From the NCBI GenBank assembly GCA_025916675.1, contig CP098402.1, forward strand, positions 3,343,205 to 3,407,204: a stretch of DNA of 64,000 nucleotides, written 5' to 3'. This DNA comes from Phycisphaera sp. (GTDB lineage: Bacteria; Planctomycetota; Phycisphaerae; Phycisphaerales; UBA1924). The position numbers and the translations under genes were made by a program. The notes under the pieces were generated by a model, which searched no databases, was not told the DNA's origin, and worked only from the letters and a program-made list of their open reading frames with translations. This document shows, in pieces, positions 7,447 through 15,424 of the stretch (the first letter of the stretch is position 1; every line of letters starts with the position of its first letter).

Positions 7447-8229
7447 TCAGTTAGCCGTCTTATCCGCCGGTCCATCCGAGTCCGTCTGCTGCTTCGAGTC
7501 TTCCTCGGCTCCAATATCGTCATTGACCTCAGATTGTGGCAGTTTGGGTTCCATGGAAGCCGCCCACGCGGTGCGAATCTCCACGGATGAGTAGTACTCA
7601 CTCAGTGGCTTCGCTGAGCCCTGCACCAGCGTCCAGTACTTGGTATATTGGTCCTGAACATCCTCGTCCGCATCGACCAGCGGCTTCGAAAGCATGAACT
7701 TGGCGATGTGCCAGATGAGATCCTCCGACACGGAGTAGATACGCTCGCGGCCCTTGCCCTGGCGGCGAAACTTGATGTACTCGCTCCATCGGAGCCAGAC
7801 TGCGGCCAAGTACCTGCCCTCGCACATCGCAATCGAGCTCAGGCACGCGTCTTCGGCATGAGCTGCAAGACCCAGACGGTTCATGCCACCAAAGATCTCC
7901 CGAACCGACCGCCGGGCTTCGCCGAGCCTCGCTCTGAGATGTGCCTTGTCGTCTTCGGATGGTTTCTGGGCCCACTTGGCGACCTCGATGAGATAGAAAC
8001 CGGGCTGACGCAGTCCTTGGGCATCCTCATGCTCCTCAGCGGTGCCGGAGGAAGGCAGTGCCAGAATCTTATCAATCATGGGGCGTTGCTCGGCAATCAG
8101 CGAACTGGCATTCAGCAATCGGTCTTCCATATCGCGAACGACTCGACATTCCTGTCGCAGCAACTCGAGGGTATAGGTGACCGGGGCTGGTGCCGGAACA
8201 TAGGCCCTGCTTTCAATCTGCTCAGTCAT
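7447..8229 (-). CDS. Unknown soluble protein, 260 aa, atypical composition
   Basis: No family is recognised. The protein is mostly helical, with Arg/Lys/Glu-rich segments (LLRQECRVVRDMEDRLLNAS, LRARLGEARRSVREIF) and an acidic, Gln/Asp-rich tail (EVNDDIGAEEDSKQQTDSD). Three Cys are scattered. No signal or membrane segment is seen. The gene and the roughly 170 bases upstream of it are visibly richer in A/T than their neighbours, with codons such as TTA and ATA that are rare around it, suggesting recent arrival. The start MTEQIESRAY is preceded by AAGGAGAATTCGCC, a clear ribosome-binding site. Confidence 0.7.
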   Translation of the reverse strand: MTEQIESRAYVPAPAPVTYTLELLRQECRVVRDMEDRLLNASSLIAEQRPMIDKILALPSSGTAEEHEDAQGLRQPGFYLIEVAKWAQKPSEDDKAHLRARLGEARRSVREIFGGMNRLGLAAHAEDACLSSIAMCEGRYLAAVWLRWSEYIKFRRQGKGRERIYSVSEDLIWHIAKFMLSKPLVDADEDVQDQYTKYWTLVQGSAKPLSEYYSSVEIRTAWAASMEPKLPQSEVNDDIGAEEDSKQQTDSDGPADKTAN

Positions 8230-8399
8230 TGGCGAATTCTCCTTCGACCATCGTCGATCTCACAACAAACAAAGCACACGCATAATGAGCGAAGTATGTT
8301 CTGCTTACGCGCAGTGTTACCCAATACCAATGCCACTTTGCCGCACCGGGGAACAAGTTCCCTATCGTTCAGATGCCTGTGCGCTAGGAGCCTCTGCTC

Positions 8400-8702
8400 A
8401 TGAAAGATCCCGCCCCACCGACATTACCCAGCAACAAGCCCACCCCCCCCAAAGAAGAGCCCAACGTCTACAACATCGTCACCGACGTCGCCGCGGGCCC
8501 CAATGTCCGCCTGAAGGACAACCTCTTCCAGGCCGTCTTCATCCTCGCCAGCATCGCCATCGCCGCCGGCATCGGCGCGTTCGTCGCGCCCGAGGAAGTC
8601 GGCCCGGGCTGGGGCGCCGCCATGGGCGGCATCGTCGGCCTCGTCGCCGGGGCACTGCTCAGCGGCGGCATCCTGATGGTCTACCGCCTGTTCAAGCACT
8701 GA
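8400..8702 (+). CDS. Small membrane protein with two helices, 100 aa
   Basis: A Pro/Lys-rich cytosolic-looking N-terminus (MKDPAPPTLPSNKPTPPKEE) is followed by two hydrophobic helices (about 43-62 and 72-93) joined by a short loop with EEVGPG, ending RLFKH. This resembles small Gly-rich (glycine-zipper-like) membrane proteins: GWGAAMGGIVGLVAGALLSG has small residues at four-residue spacing. The start is preceded by TAGGAGCCTCTGCTC. It converges on the TolB-like gene 21 bases downstream. Function is unknown. Confidence 0.75.
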   Translation: MKDPAPPTLPSNKPTPPKEEPNVYNIVTDVAAGPNVRLKDNLFQAVFILASIAIAAGIGAFVAPEEVGPGWGAAMGGIVGLVAGALLSGGILMVYRLFKH

Positions 8703-8723
8703 GGGGCTTGCGCCCGCCTTGCG

Positions 8724-9614
8724 CTACGGCTCCCGCCGGACCGGACACCACACCGGCTCGCCGTCGTAGCCGGGCGTGCTCGTCAGGTTCCTGCGGCCCG
8801 TGCCGTCGGCGAGCATCGCGAAGACGTCCGCGTCGCCTTCCTCGGTCCTGCCCTGGAAGAGGATCCACGCCCCGTCGGGCGAGTACGAGCACTCGCCCTC
8901 GGCCCCGGGCGTGTCGGTCAGCCGCGTGACGGTGCCGGTGCGCACGTCGATCGTGTAGAGGTCCGGCGCGCCGTCTTCGGCGTCGTCCGGCCCGGCGCTG
9001 TACAGCACCGTGGTTCCATCGGGCGAGAACGACGCATACCGCTCGCGCAGCGAGGGCGTCTCGGTCAGCCGCCGCGTCCGCGTCGCTACCCCGTTGCCAT
9101 CGAGTTCGAGCAGGTACAGCTCGGTATTGCCGTCGCGGTTCGAGCTGAAGAGCACCAGCGAGCCATCGGGCGAAGCCGTCGGCCCCCAGTTCTCGCCCGC
9201 GTCGCGGGTCAGCCGCGTCCGCTCGCCCGAACGCGTGTCCTCGATGTATACATCAAGCCCGGTCTCGTCGTCGATGCTCCGCACCGCGCGCACGCCGTCG
9301 GGCAAGAACGAGATGCCGTAGACCTTCGAGCCATCCGTCGGCTCGATGCTCGTGCCGTCGGCCAGCATCCGATGCGGCGCATACCCATCGCCCGATCGCT
9401 GGGACCGGAACACGATCGACCGCCCGTCGTCGGTCCACCGCGGCGCGTGGTCGCCCTCGGGATGCTGCGAGCGATTCGCCTGCTCGCCACCATCCCCGCG
9501 CATCGTGTAGATCTCCCAGTTGCCATCGCGGCGAGAGATGAATGCAACGTCGTAGGGCGGCGACTCAATGGCAACCGAACCCATGACAATACCAATCGTG
9601 AGGCCGAGCATCAT
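8724..9614 (-). CDS. TolB-like beta-propeller protein, 296 aa
   Basis: An N-terminal hydrophobic segment (MMLGLTIGIVMGSVAI) is followed by tandem WD40-like/PD40 repeats, recognisable by the DGxxIVFxSxRxGxxxIY pattern: RDGNWEIYTMRGDGG, DGRSIVFRSQRSGDG, DGSLVLFSSNRDGNTELYLL, DGTTVLYSAGPDDAED and DGAWILFQGRTEEGDADVF. About six blades are visible. Such propellers are found in TolB, which holds the Tol-Pal envelope complex together, and in many secreted planctomycete proteins; no Tol partner is nearby, so a general periplasmic or surface role is more cautious. It converges with the small membrane-protein gene. Confidence 0.85.
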   Translation of the reverse strand: MMLGLTIGIVMGSVAIESPPYDVAFISRRDGNWEIYTMRGDGGEQANRSQHPEGDHAPRWTDDGRSIVFRSQRSGDGYAPHRMLADGTSIEPTDGSKVYGISFLPDGVRAVRSIDDETGLDVYIEDTRSGERTRLTRDAGENWGPTASPDGSLVLFSSNRDGNTELYLLELDGNGVATRTRRLTETPSLRERYASFSPDGTTVLYSAGPDDAEDGAPDLYTIDVRTGTVTRLTDTPGAEGECSYSPDGAWILFQGRTEEGDADVFAMLADGTGRRNLTSTPGYDGEPVWCPVRREP

Positions 9615-9692
9615 GCATAGAGCGTAGCACGCAGCCCGTGATTGACAGAACCCAGCAAGATCTCGACAGGCGCGTACTCGAACGATACTCGG

Positions 9693-11141
9693 TCATAAGT
9701 AACTCCCCGCCTTCAGCGCCCCCGGTCGATCCAGATTCGTCACCAGGTACCGCAACGCATCCACCGCGTGGTCGGGCCCATCCTTGGCGGGCTCCTCGCT
9801 CATCGGCCGCTGCATGTCGTAGTGGTACCGCTCCAGGCTCTCGATCAGGTGCGGGCAGTCGGGCGAGATGTACAGGGTTGGCTCGCCGGTGGCCGGCCGC
9901 AGGCGGGCGCGCAGCAGGTCGAGGCCGGCCCGGATGGTCGTCCGCCGCGCGCGCACGGTCAGCCCCGCGCGTTGGATCTGCTGGGCATCGCTGAGCCCTG
10001 TTTGCGCGTTGCCCTGCCAGCCGGCGGGGTCGATGCCGATCCACGCCGGCTTGCGACTTTCATTGTCGAGCATCGCGTCGATGTGCTCGCCCAGCAGACA
10101 CCGCGACGCCACTCGCTCGCGCAGGATGTGCAGGACGCCATCGGGCGACAGCGCGCCCCACACGATCACCGTCGGCGAGCGGTAGCCGAAGTCCATGCCC
10201 AGCACCCAGGACCAATCCTCATCGAACGTCGGAGCCGCGCGCACGTGGACGGCCTGGTCGAACTCGGGCAGCACCGCGTCGTCGCTCTTGGGCCGCTCGC
10301 ACCGCATCTCGGCGTCCCACGTGCTGAGCGACACCCGGCCCTTGAGCGAGATCGCGTCGGCGATCGACAGGTGCCCCGGCGTGCGGTCCTTCGGCTTCGC
10401 CGAGCCCCGGCACTCGTTCCACAGCGGGCAGCCCTCGCACTCGTATTCCGGGCCGCAATGGGAGAGCACATCGACCACGCCCCACTTGAACAATCGCCGT
10501 GAGCCCTCGGCCGCCTGCTCCACGACATCACGCATCAGCCCGTGCGCGCGGTGCATGGTGCTCAGGGCCTCGATCGAGCCGCGGATGGTGTAGGTCTTGC
10601 CGTCGTACTGGACTTGTTTGCTCCGCGTGGTGAGCTGGGCCGCCTCCCACACCGCCGGGTCGAACAGCTCGACCTCGTCGCAGCGAAGTTTCTGGATGCG
10701 CGTGCCCCGGACCGACGCCTGGCTCTGGGCGAGCAGCTCCAGCCGCGAGCCGTTGATGAGTTCCAGCTTGCGATCGGTCACGCGGCCCTCGACCAGGTCG
10801 CTGACAGCCGGAGAGCGAATGAGGTGCCGCAGGTGCGCGTGCATGCGCTGGGCCTGCTCGAGCGAGCCGCCCAGGATGCGGACCTCGATGCCCGGCTTGT
10901 ACACAAGATCCAGCAGCGTCGCGACGGCGCCAAGAAAGGTCTTGCCACCACCCCGGTTCGCCCAGACCACGGCATCGATCGCATCATCGCTCGCGTTGCC
11001 CAGCGCCTCGGGCATGTGGTCCGCAAAGAACGCGTGGGCGAGGTATTCCAAGGGCTTGGCGCTCAGTTGCACGTCCAAGGCGGTGCGCACGCACTCGGCG
11101 AGTCCATCGATGGTCGCCGGCCGTGTTGGCAGGGGGGTCAT
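9693..11141 (-). CDS. Phage terminase large subunit-like ATPase/nuclease, 482 aa
   Basis: The protein has the two-domain layout of terminase large subunits, which pump phage DNA into capsids and cut it. The ATPase half has a Walker A-type loop (ANRGGGKTFLGAV, about 61-73) and Walker B (LRCDEVELFD, 152-161). The RNase H-like nuclease half has acidic positions in GMDFGYRSPT (D317), GIDPAG (D371) and PDHAVDALRYLV (D461). Between them is a four-Cys cluster, C-x5-C-x2-C-x5-C at 229-244, probably a metal site. The start overlaps the stop of the GNAT gene in an ATGA, so translation is coupled. No portal, capsid or small terminase gene is visible. It may be a phage remnant or a domesticated DNA-processing enzyme; complete motifs favour activity. 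Confidence 0.85.
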   Translation of the reverse strand: MTPLPTRPATIDGLAECVRTALDVQLSAKPLEYLAHAFFADHMPEALGNASDDAIDAVVWANRGGGKTFLGAVATLLDLVYKPGIEVRILGGSLEQAQRMHAHLRHLIRSPAVSDLVEGRVTDRKLELINGSRLELLAQSQASVRGTRIQKLRCDEVELFDPAVWEAAQLTTRSKQVQYDGKTYTIRGSIEALSTMHRAHGLMRDVVEQAAEGSRRLFKWGVVDVLSHCGPEYECEGCPLWNECRGSAKPKDRTPGHLSIADAISLKGRVSLSTWDAEMRCERPKSDDAVLPEFDQAVHVRAAPTFDEDWSWVLGMDFGYRSPTVIVWGALSPDGVLHILRERVASRCLLGEHIDAMLDNESRKPAWIGIDPAGWQGNAQTGLSDAQQIQRAGLTVRARRTTIRAGLDLLRARLRPATGEPTLYISPDCPHLIESLERYHYDMQRPMSEEPAKDGPDHAVDALRYLVTNLDRPGALKAGSYL

Positions 11142-11812
11142 GATGCCCCCCGATCGTGCACGAGCGCGACGGGCGGGTGCGTGAGTGCGGCGAACGCGCG
11201 GCCCGGGAGGTCGCCGCCGCGCAGCTTGCGCGCGCTCGCCCAGGCACGCAGGCTGGGCGCGATGCTGTCGGGCGGGTGGTGCAGCAGGTCCGCCGGCTCG
11301 AGCCCATGTCGGTCCAAGGCTCGCAGCAACCGGGCGTCGGCCTTACTGGGTGGCAACTCGATCCGCCGCATGCCCGCACGCTCGAAGAAGGGGCACGCGT
11401 GGGCCATGGTGGCCAAGGCCTCCGTGCGCGCGGTTTGGGGATTGTCGAGGTACGCGCGCACGAGGCGGACGGCCAGCCCCCGCCCGCGGTATCGCGGATC
11501 GACGATCACACGCGAGATGACGCGCACGTCGTGATTCAGGCGCAGCGCGTTGGCGCGCTTGTCGGGGGTGTCGTACTCGCCCGGCCACGCGATGGGCCGC
11601 CATCGCCCGTTGAGCGTCGGCATCGAGGCGACCAAGACGCCCACGACTTCGTTGTCATCGACGGCGCGCAGGACGCGGGCGATCGGGCCGGGGCGGCCCG
11701 CGGCGTAGTGGAAGCGGGCCAGCGGCGCGAGGTCGGCCGGCACGCCGGCCTCGATGGTGATGGTGTCGGGATCGGGACTACTGAACCGGCGGGCGAGCGA
11801 GGCGTGTGCCAA
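11138..11812 (-). CDS. GNAT-fold acyltransferase, 224 aa, coupled to ABC ATPase gene
   Basis: The GNAT superfamily transfers acyl groups from acyl-CoA. Motif A, which binds the CoA pyrophosphate, is RVIVDPRYRGRGLAVRLV (101-118) with R-G-R-G-L-A at its centre, followed by ATMAHACPFFERAGM. The frame is open further upstream inside the ABC gene, but similarity begins only near ITIEAGVPADL, so I chose the TTG at 11812, which has GCGGAG about 7 bases upstream. The start overlaps the ABC gene by 35 bases and the stop overlaps the terminase start by 4. An ABC-type ATPase fused or adjacent to such an acyltransferase is the COG2401 arrangement known from phages and archaea. A nucleic-acid target is inference. 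Confidence 0.75.
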   Translation of the reverse strand: MAHASLARRFSSPDPDTITIEAGVPADLAPLARFHYAAGRPGPIARVLRAVDDNEVVGVLVASMPTLNGRWRPIAWPGEYDTPDKRANALRLNHDVRVISRVIVDPRYRGRGLAVRLVRAYLDNPQTARTEALATMAHACPFFERAGMRRIELPPSKADARLLRALDRHGLEPADLLHHPPDSIAPSLRAWASARKLRGGDLPGRAFAALTHPPVALVHDRGAS

Positions 11813-12464
11813 TGGTGTGCTCCGCGGGGGCGCGGGCGATGATGGTGGGCGGCGACGGGCGTTCGCCGGGCGGGGGCAGGGCAATGAGCAGGTCGGGCGC
11901 GAGCGCTTCGAGGGTGTCCTCTTGCGCGCTGCAGGCGATGAGCGTGATGGAGTTGCGACGGCACCAGCGGGCGAGCGCATGGGCGAGCGACTGCGCGGTG
12001 GCGCGGTCGAGGGCGGCGGCGAACTCGTCGACGATCAGGACGCAGCCGGGCGTGCAGCGGTCCATGGCCGCGGCGATGGTGAGGCGCGCGAGCTGGCCGG
12101 TACTCAACGCACCGGCGGGGCGCGGCAGCAGCGCCGCTTCGGCCAGGCCGGCGGCGCTGAGCAGGCCGAGGGCCTGGTCCAAGTCGGCGCCGACCTGTTC
12201 GACCGTCGGGCGGCGGCGTGAGAGGTGGGCGGGCGGTCGGACGACCGGGCGATTGGCGCGCGACAGGTGGCGGCGGAGCCACGTGAGTGCCGTGGTCTTG
12301 CCGCTGCCGCTGGGGCCGGTGAGCAGCGCGACCTGGCCCGGGTCGAGTTGCACCAGAGACCTGGCGGCGGCTCGGGCGGCACGCAGGGCGCTGCGGCGGG
12401 TGGGGTCGGCCGTCGTGGTCGGTAGGGCGAACAGGGCTCGGGCGTGTGCGAGGCGGTCGGTCAC
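11778..12464 (-). CDS. ABC-type ATPase (COG2401-like), 228 aa
   Basis: A soluble ABC-class ATPase: Walker A GPSGSGKTT (50-58), signature-like LSTGQLARLTIA (120-131, replacing LSGGQ), and Walker B with catalytic Glu CVLIVDEFAAALDRATA (141-157). The H-loop position reads CSAQEDTLEAL, with Gln where His is usual. No membrane segments exist and no permease is nearby, so it is not a transporter component. The VDEFxxxLDR wording resembles the ATPase half of phage ABC-acyltransferase proteins. The GTG start at 12464 overlaps the upstream HTH gene stop in a GTGA. Upstream in-frame codons to 13301 are Arg/Pro-rich and rejected. Confidence 0.8.
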   Translation of the reverse strand: MTDRLAHARALFALPTTTADPTRRSALRAARAAARSLVQLDPGQVALLTGPSGSGKTTALTWLRRHLSRANRPVVRPPAHLSRRRPTVEQVGADLDQALGLLSAAGLAEAALLPRPAGALSTGQLARLTIAAAMDRCTPGCVLIVDEFAAALDRATAQSLAHALARWCRRNSITLIACSAQEDTLEALAPDLLIALPPPGERPSPPTIIARAPAEHTIGTRLARPPVQ

Positions 12465-12898
12465 GCCAGGGTCTCCGCCGCGGGGCGCAGGCCGGGGGTC
12501 TGCGTGAGGGCTCGGAACGCGTCGCACTGCTTGCGCACGCTGTGGTAGCTGATGCCCAGGCGCAGGGCGACCTGGCGCATGGGTAATCCCTCGATCGAGG
12601 TGAGACGGGCGACCTGGCGGAGCTGGCGGGGCAGGTCGGGGCTCAGGCCGACGGCGGCATCGAACGACGGGTCGCACACGCGTCGGACCAGGGCCCTGAC
12701 GCGTCGGCGGAGCTGGCGTTCGGGGGTGCCCAGCATGGTGGCGGCCTCGCTGACGGCCATTCCGTGGCGATAGATCGCCACGAGGAGCTGGCGTTCGTCG
12801 GCGGGGAGGTGGTCGGCGGCGTCCAGGACGCGGGTGACCAGGGCCCGGCGGCGCTTGCGGCGCATGTCGAGGGTGGCATCGTCGAGTCGGGTCTGCAT
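12461..12898 (-). CDS. Helix-turn-helix DNA-binding protein, 145 aa
   Basis: The sequence is basic and helical, with two helix-turn-helix-like segments: MAVSEAATMLGTPERQLRRR (near 49-68) and LPMRQVALRLGISYHSVRKQ (near 105-124), the second resembling sigma-70 region 4/LuxR-type recognition helices. This suggests a two-headed DNA binder, for instance a sigma-like regulator or a small-terminase-like DNA-recognition protein. The latter fits its position at the head of the operon leading to a terminase large subunit. Its start at 12898 faces the S24 repressor gene across 183 bases that hold an operator-like dyad. Confidence 0.65.
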   Translation of the reverse strand: MQTRLDDATLDMRRKRRRALVTRVLDAADHLPADERQLLVAIYRHGMAVSEAATMLGTPERQLRRRVRALVRRVCDPSFDAAVGLSPDLPRQLRQVARLTSIEGLPMRQVALRLGISYHSVRKQCDAFRALTQTPGLRPAAETLA

Positions 12899-12955
12899 AG
12901 CTGGGCCTCCGTTTACTGATTACTGGTCGATTCTCTCCTATTGTCGACTGGATTG

Positions 12956-12980
12956 CAAACAATTGCAAGGGTATTGTTTG
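12956..12980. promoter_or_regulatory. Operator-like inverted repeat CAAACAAT-N9-ATTGTTTG
   Basis: A perfect 8-bp dyad (12956-12963 and 12973-12980) lies in the 183-base region between the HTH-ABC-GNAT-terminase operon and the S24 repressor gene, in the most A/T-rich part of the surroundings. Further ATTGT half-sites occur at 12940 and inside ATTGCAAACAAT. The natural reader would be the adjacent repressor, controlling both directions. The binding protein is inferred. Confidence 0.6.
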
Positions 12981-13081
12981 GTATGTCCACCAGATAGCGC
13001 ACCGGCGTGGCGATGCGCGGCGATTTTGACCGCTGGAACCCTGTGAGAGCCTCCGAAGTGGGGAAATCGAGGATGATGACC

Positions 13082-13945
13082 ATGGCAGGCGAGACCCAGG
13101 ATGGCCCGCTCGGGCCGATGGTGTTCGGGGCTCGGGTCCGCGATCGGCGGATGCGACTGGGCCTGAGTTTGCGCGAGGCCGCCGAGCGGGCGGGGTGTAC
13201 GAAGGGGTACCTGTCGCTGCTCGAGCGCAGCAAGCGTGGAGCCCCGACGCCCGGGTTGCTGGCTTCGCTGGAGGGGGCCCTTGAGATGGAGCCCGGTTCA
13301 CTGGCCGCAGCGGCGGCGATGGAGACGACGCCCAAGCGGGTGCGGAAGGAGCTTGAAGAGCGGCGCGAGCAGGCCGAGGCGGGGCGGCAGCTCGCGGCGC
13401 TGTTACGAGGCGCGGGGCCCGGCGGGTTGGATCGCGCGTTCGAGTCTGGCGCTTTGGCGAGGCTGGTGGATCGGATCTCTCCGGCGGACGAAAGATCGGG
13501 CGAGGGGGAGAAGGTCGGGGCGTTGCTGCCTCGGGCGGTGCCGCTGATCAATCTCGTGCCGGCGGGGCAGGCGGCTGAGTTCACGGATCTGGGGTACCCG
13601 GCCAGGGTTGCCGACAGCTACGTGGCGGCGCCCGAGCTCGGCGATCCGGACGCGTTCGCGGCCCGGGTGACGGGCGACAGCATGGAGCCGACGTATGTGG
13701 AGGGCGACGTGGTGATCTTCAGCCCCGGGCGTGAGGTGAAGAGCGGCATGGACTGCTTCGCGCGGCTGATCGAGCCCGACAGCGAGACGACCTTCAAGCG
13801 GGTGTACTTCGAGCGGACGGGTGAGGGCGAGGAGTTCATCCGGTTGCAGCCGTTGAACCCGAGGTATCGGGCCCGGGTGGAGCCCCGGGAGAAGGTGGCG
13901 GGGTTGTATCCGGCGGTGAGTGTGACCCGGAAGGTGGGGGAATAA
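13082..13945 (+). CDS. XRE-HTH / S24 (LexA-like) repressor, 287 aa
   Basis: A phage-type repressor: an XRE helix-turn-helix near 28-49 (LSLREAAERAGCTKGYLSLLE region), a helical linker with Arg/Glu-rich coiled-coil character (80-110), and an S24 peptidase domain. The catalytic pair of self-cleaving repressors is present: Ser200 in VTGDSMEPTYVEGDVVIF and Lys239 in ETTFKRVYF. A potential Ala-Gly cleavage site occurs at 161-162 (NLVPAGQAAEF). It could therefore be cleaved through RecA on DNA damage and release the divergent operon. I chose the third of three closely spaced ATGs because GAGG lies 9 bases before it. Confidence 0.85.
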   Translation: MAGETQDGPLGPMVFGARVRDRRMRLGLSLREAAERAGCTKGYLSLLERSKRGAPTPGLLASLEGALEMEPGSLAAAAAMETTPKRVRKELEERREQAEAGRQLAALLRGAGPGGLDRAFESGALARLVDRISPADERSGEGEKVGALLPRAVPLINLVPAGQAAEFTDLGYPARVADSYVAAPELGDPDAFAARVTGDSMEPTYVEGDVVIFSPGREVKSGMDCFARLIEPDSETTFKRVYFERTGEGEEFIRLQPLNPRYRARVEPREKVAGLYPAVSVTRKVGE

Positions 13946-14118
13946 GGAGGCATCGGGCACTGGGTATCAGGCATCGGCCAGAGCGCGTGGCGGCGGGCTT
14001 GGGTCACGGTGTGGGTGACGCCGCAGTCGTCTTCAACCTTGCGTGGTATGCGATGGGCCACGGGGGAGGTTAGGTGTTTGCGGACAGAGCCCGGGCCTGG
14101 TTATCGAAGCGGGTTTGC

Positions 14119-15234
14119 TCAGGCGGCTTGGATGTCTCGCACGGCCTTGCCGCGGCCGAGCTGGCGGAGGGCGCGGGGCCGTTCCTGTTGGGTGAGGTGG
14201 TCGGTGACGGCTTGCCAGTCCTGGATGGCCCTGGTCTCGCCGCCGCGGCGGCGGATGGCTTCGGGCGAGGTTCGGCAGGTGAGGAATACGGTGGGGCCGC
14301 CGAAGATGGGGCGCACGGGCTCGGTGGAGTCGAAGTCTTCGGGATACCGGGCGAGCGTGTCGGGGTTGGTCACCTTGCTGGTCATGGCGTGGAGCACGAA
14401 CTCGTAGGCGGTGACGCCCAGGCAGACGATGGCCTTGAGGTTGGGCATGTTCTTGATGACGAAGCGCAGCGTGGGGGCGACGATCTTGCGGACCTGGTCG
14501 CGATGGGCGGCGAGCTCATCGCGTTCGTTGGAATTGATCAGCAGCGGGCCAAAGGCGGTGCCGGCCAGGACGCCCCGGCTCGCCAGGGGGAAGGCCAGGC
14601 GGGCCAGCCCATAGGTGGCGGAGGTTTCGTTCTGGCAGTACGGGCGTAGGGTGTTGCGTTGCAAGCGTGCCTTGACCACCTGCACGTGGGTGGGGGCCGA
14701 GTCGAGGACGAGGACCTTCCCATCCCACCGGCCGTACACGGACTCGAGGGCGAACAGCCGTGGTTCTTCGGGGAGGATCTCGTAGACGCTGGTGAAGCCG
14801 GGGGCGCGCACGTCGCGGATGTGCTGTGGGATGGGGGGCGTGCGCATGAGGCGTGCCTGGGCGCTCTGGCCGGCGGGGGCGTTTGCACCGAGCAGGAAGG
14901 CCCGAGCTTCCTCGGCGGTCATGCGCTTGGGGTTGGGCTTTGGCTTGGACTCCGCGGCGACCCTGGCCTTGCGACGCTGGGCGGGACGCGGGGGCTCGGC
15001 CTTTGGCTGGGGCGCGGGCTTGGGCTGGGGCAGCATGCCGACGCTCGGCCCGAGCCCGCTGGTGAGGCTGCCCTCGAACAGGCCGGCCATCTCGCTCAGG
15101 AGGTTGGGCGCGGTGCCAGCGGCCGACGCCTTCCCGGCCCGGGGGTGAAGGGCCGACATCTTGAAGACGGCCGGGCGGGGCTCGGTGGTCTCGACGCTCT
15201 GGGGACTGGTCTGGGTGTTGGTTTGGCTGGCCAT
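14119..15234 (-). CDS. Uracil-DNA-glycosylase-like protein with Pro/Lys-rich N-terminus, 371 aa
   Basis: The first 150 residues are low-complexity, rich in Pro, Lys, Ala and Gln (PKPAPQPKAEPPRPAQRRKA). The C-terminal half resembles the uracil-DNA-glycosylase superfamily, whose members cut damaged or modified bases from DNA: KVLVLDSAPT in place of the family's VGEAPG, LINSNERDELAAH, AIVCLGVTAYEFV, and FGGPTVFLTCRTSPEA where the family has HPS. The key motifs are diverged, so catalysis is uncertain. The start MASQTNTQTS at 15234 excludes an implausible upstream extension. It sits 173 bases beyond the S24 repressor gene and converges on it, so it may belong to the same island. Confidence 0.6.
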   Translation of the reverse strand: MASQTNTQTSPQSVETTEPRPAVFKMSALHPRAGKASAAGTAPNLLSEMAGLFEGSLTSGLGPSVGMLPQPKPAPQPKAEPPRPAQRRKARVAAESKPKPNPKRMTAEEARAFLLGANAPAGQSAQARLMRTPPIPQHIRDVRAPGFTSVYEILPEEPRLFALESVYGRWDGKVLVLDSAPTHVQVVKARLQRNTLRPYCQNETSATYGLARLAFPLASRGVLAGTAFGPLLINSNERDELAAHRDQVRKIVAPTLRFVIKNMPNLKAIVCLGVTAYEFVLHAMTSKVTNPDTLARYPEDFDSTEPVRPIFGGPTVFLTCRTSPEAIRRRGGETRAIQDWQAVTDHLTQQERPRALRQLGRGKAVRDIQAA

Positions 15235-15424
15235 ACCCGGGTTATCGAACGTGCGCGGGGGCGGCTTGAGTCCGAAATGTAAGAAATCGAACCGCAGTGG
15301 CAGGAACTGCGCGTTGGTTATCGGAAGAATTACCGTTCGTGGCTGCGGTGCAACCTGGGAGCGGGTCGGGCGTAGTACGGTGTGGGGTGGTCGGCAAGAT
15401 CGGTTCTGGTGCGAGGAGGCCCCG

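Noticed and set aside
12465-13301. Long N-terminal extension of the ABC ATPase frame
   Set aside because: Pro/Arg/Ser-rich translation overlapping the HTH gene and the repressor on the other strand; the GTG at 12464 with a GTGA overlap is the better start.
14074-14649. Plus-strand frame of 191 codons over the UDG-like gene
   Set aside because: Gly/Ala/Glu-rich shadow of the minus-strand gene with no motif.
9693-15234. Complete prophage
   Set aside because: Only terminase, repressor, ATPase, acyltransferase, an HTH protein and a UDG-like gene are seen; no integrase, capsid, portal, tail or lysis genes and no attachment repeats were found.
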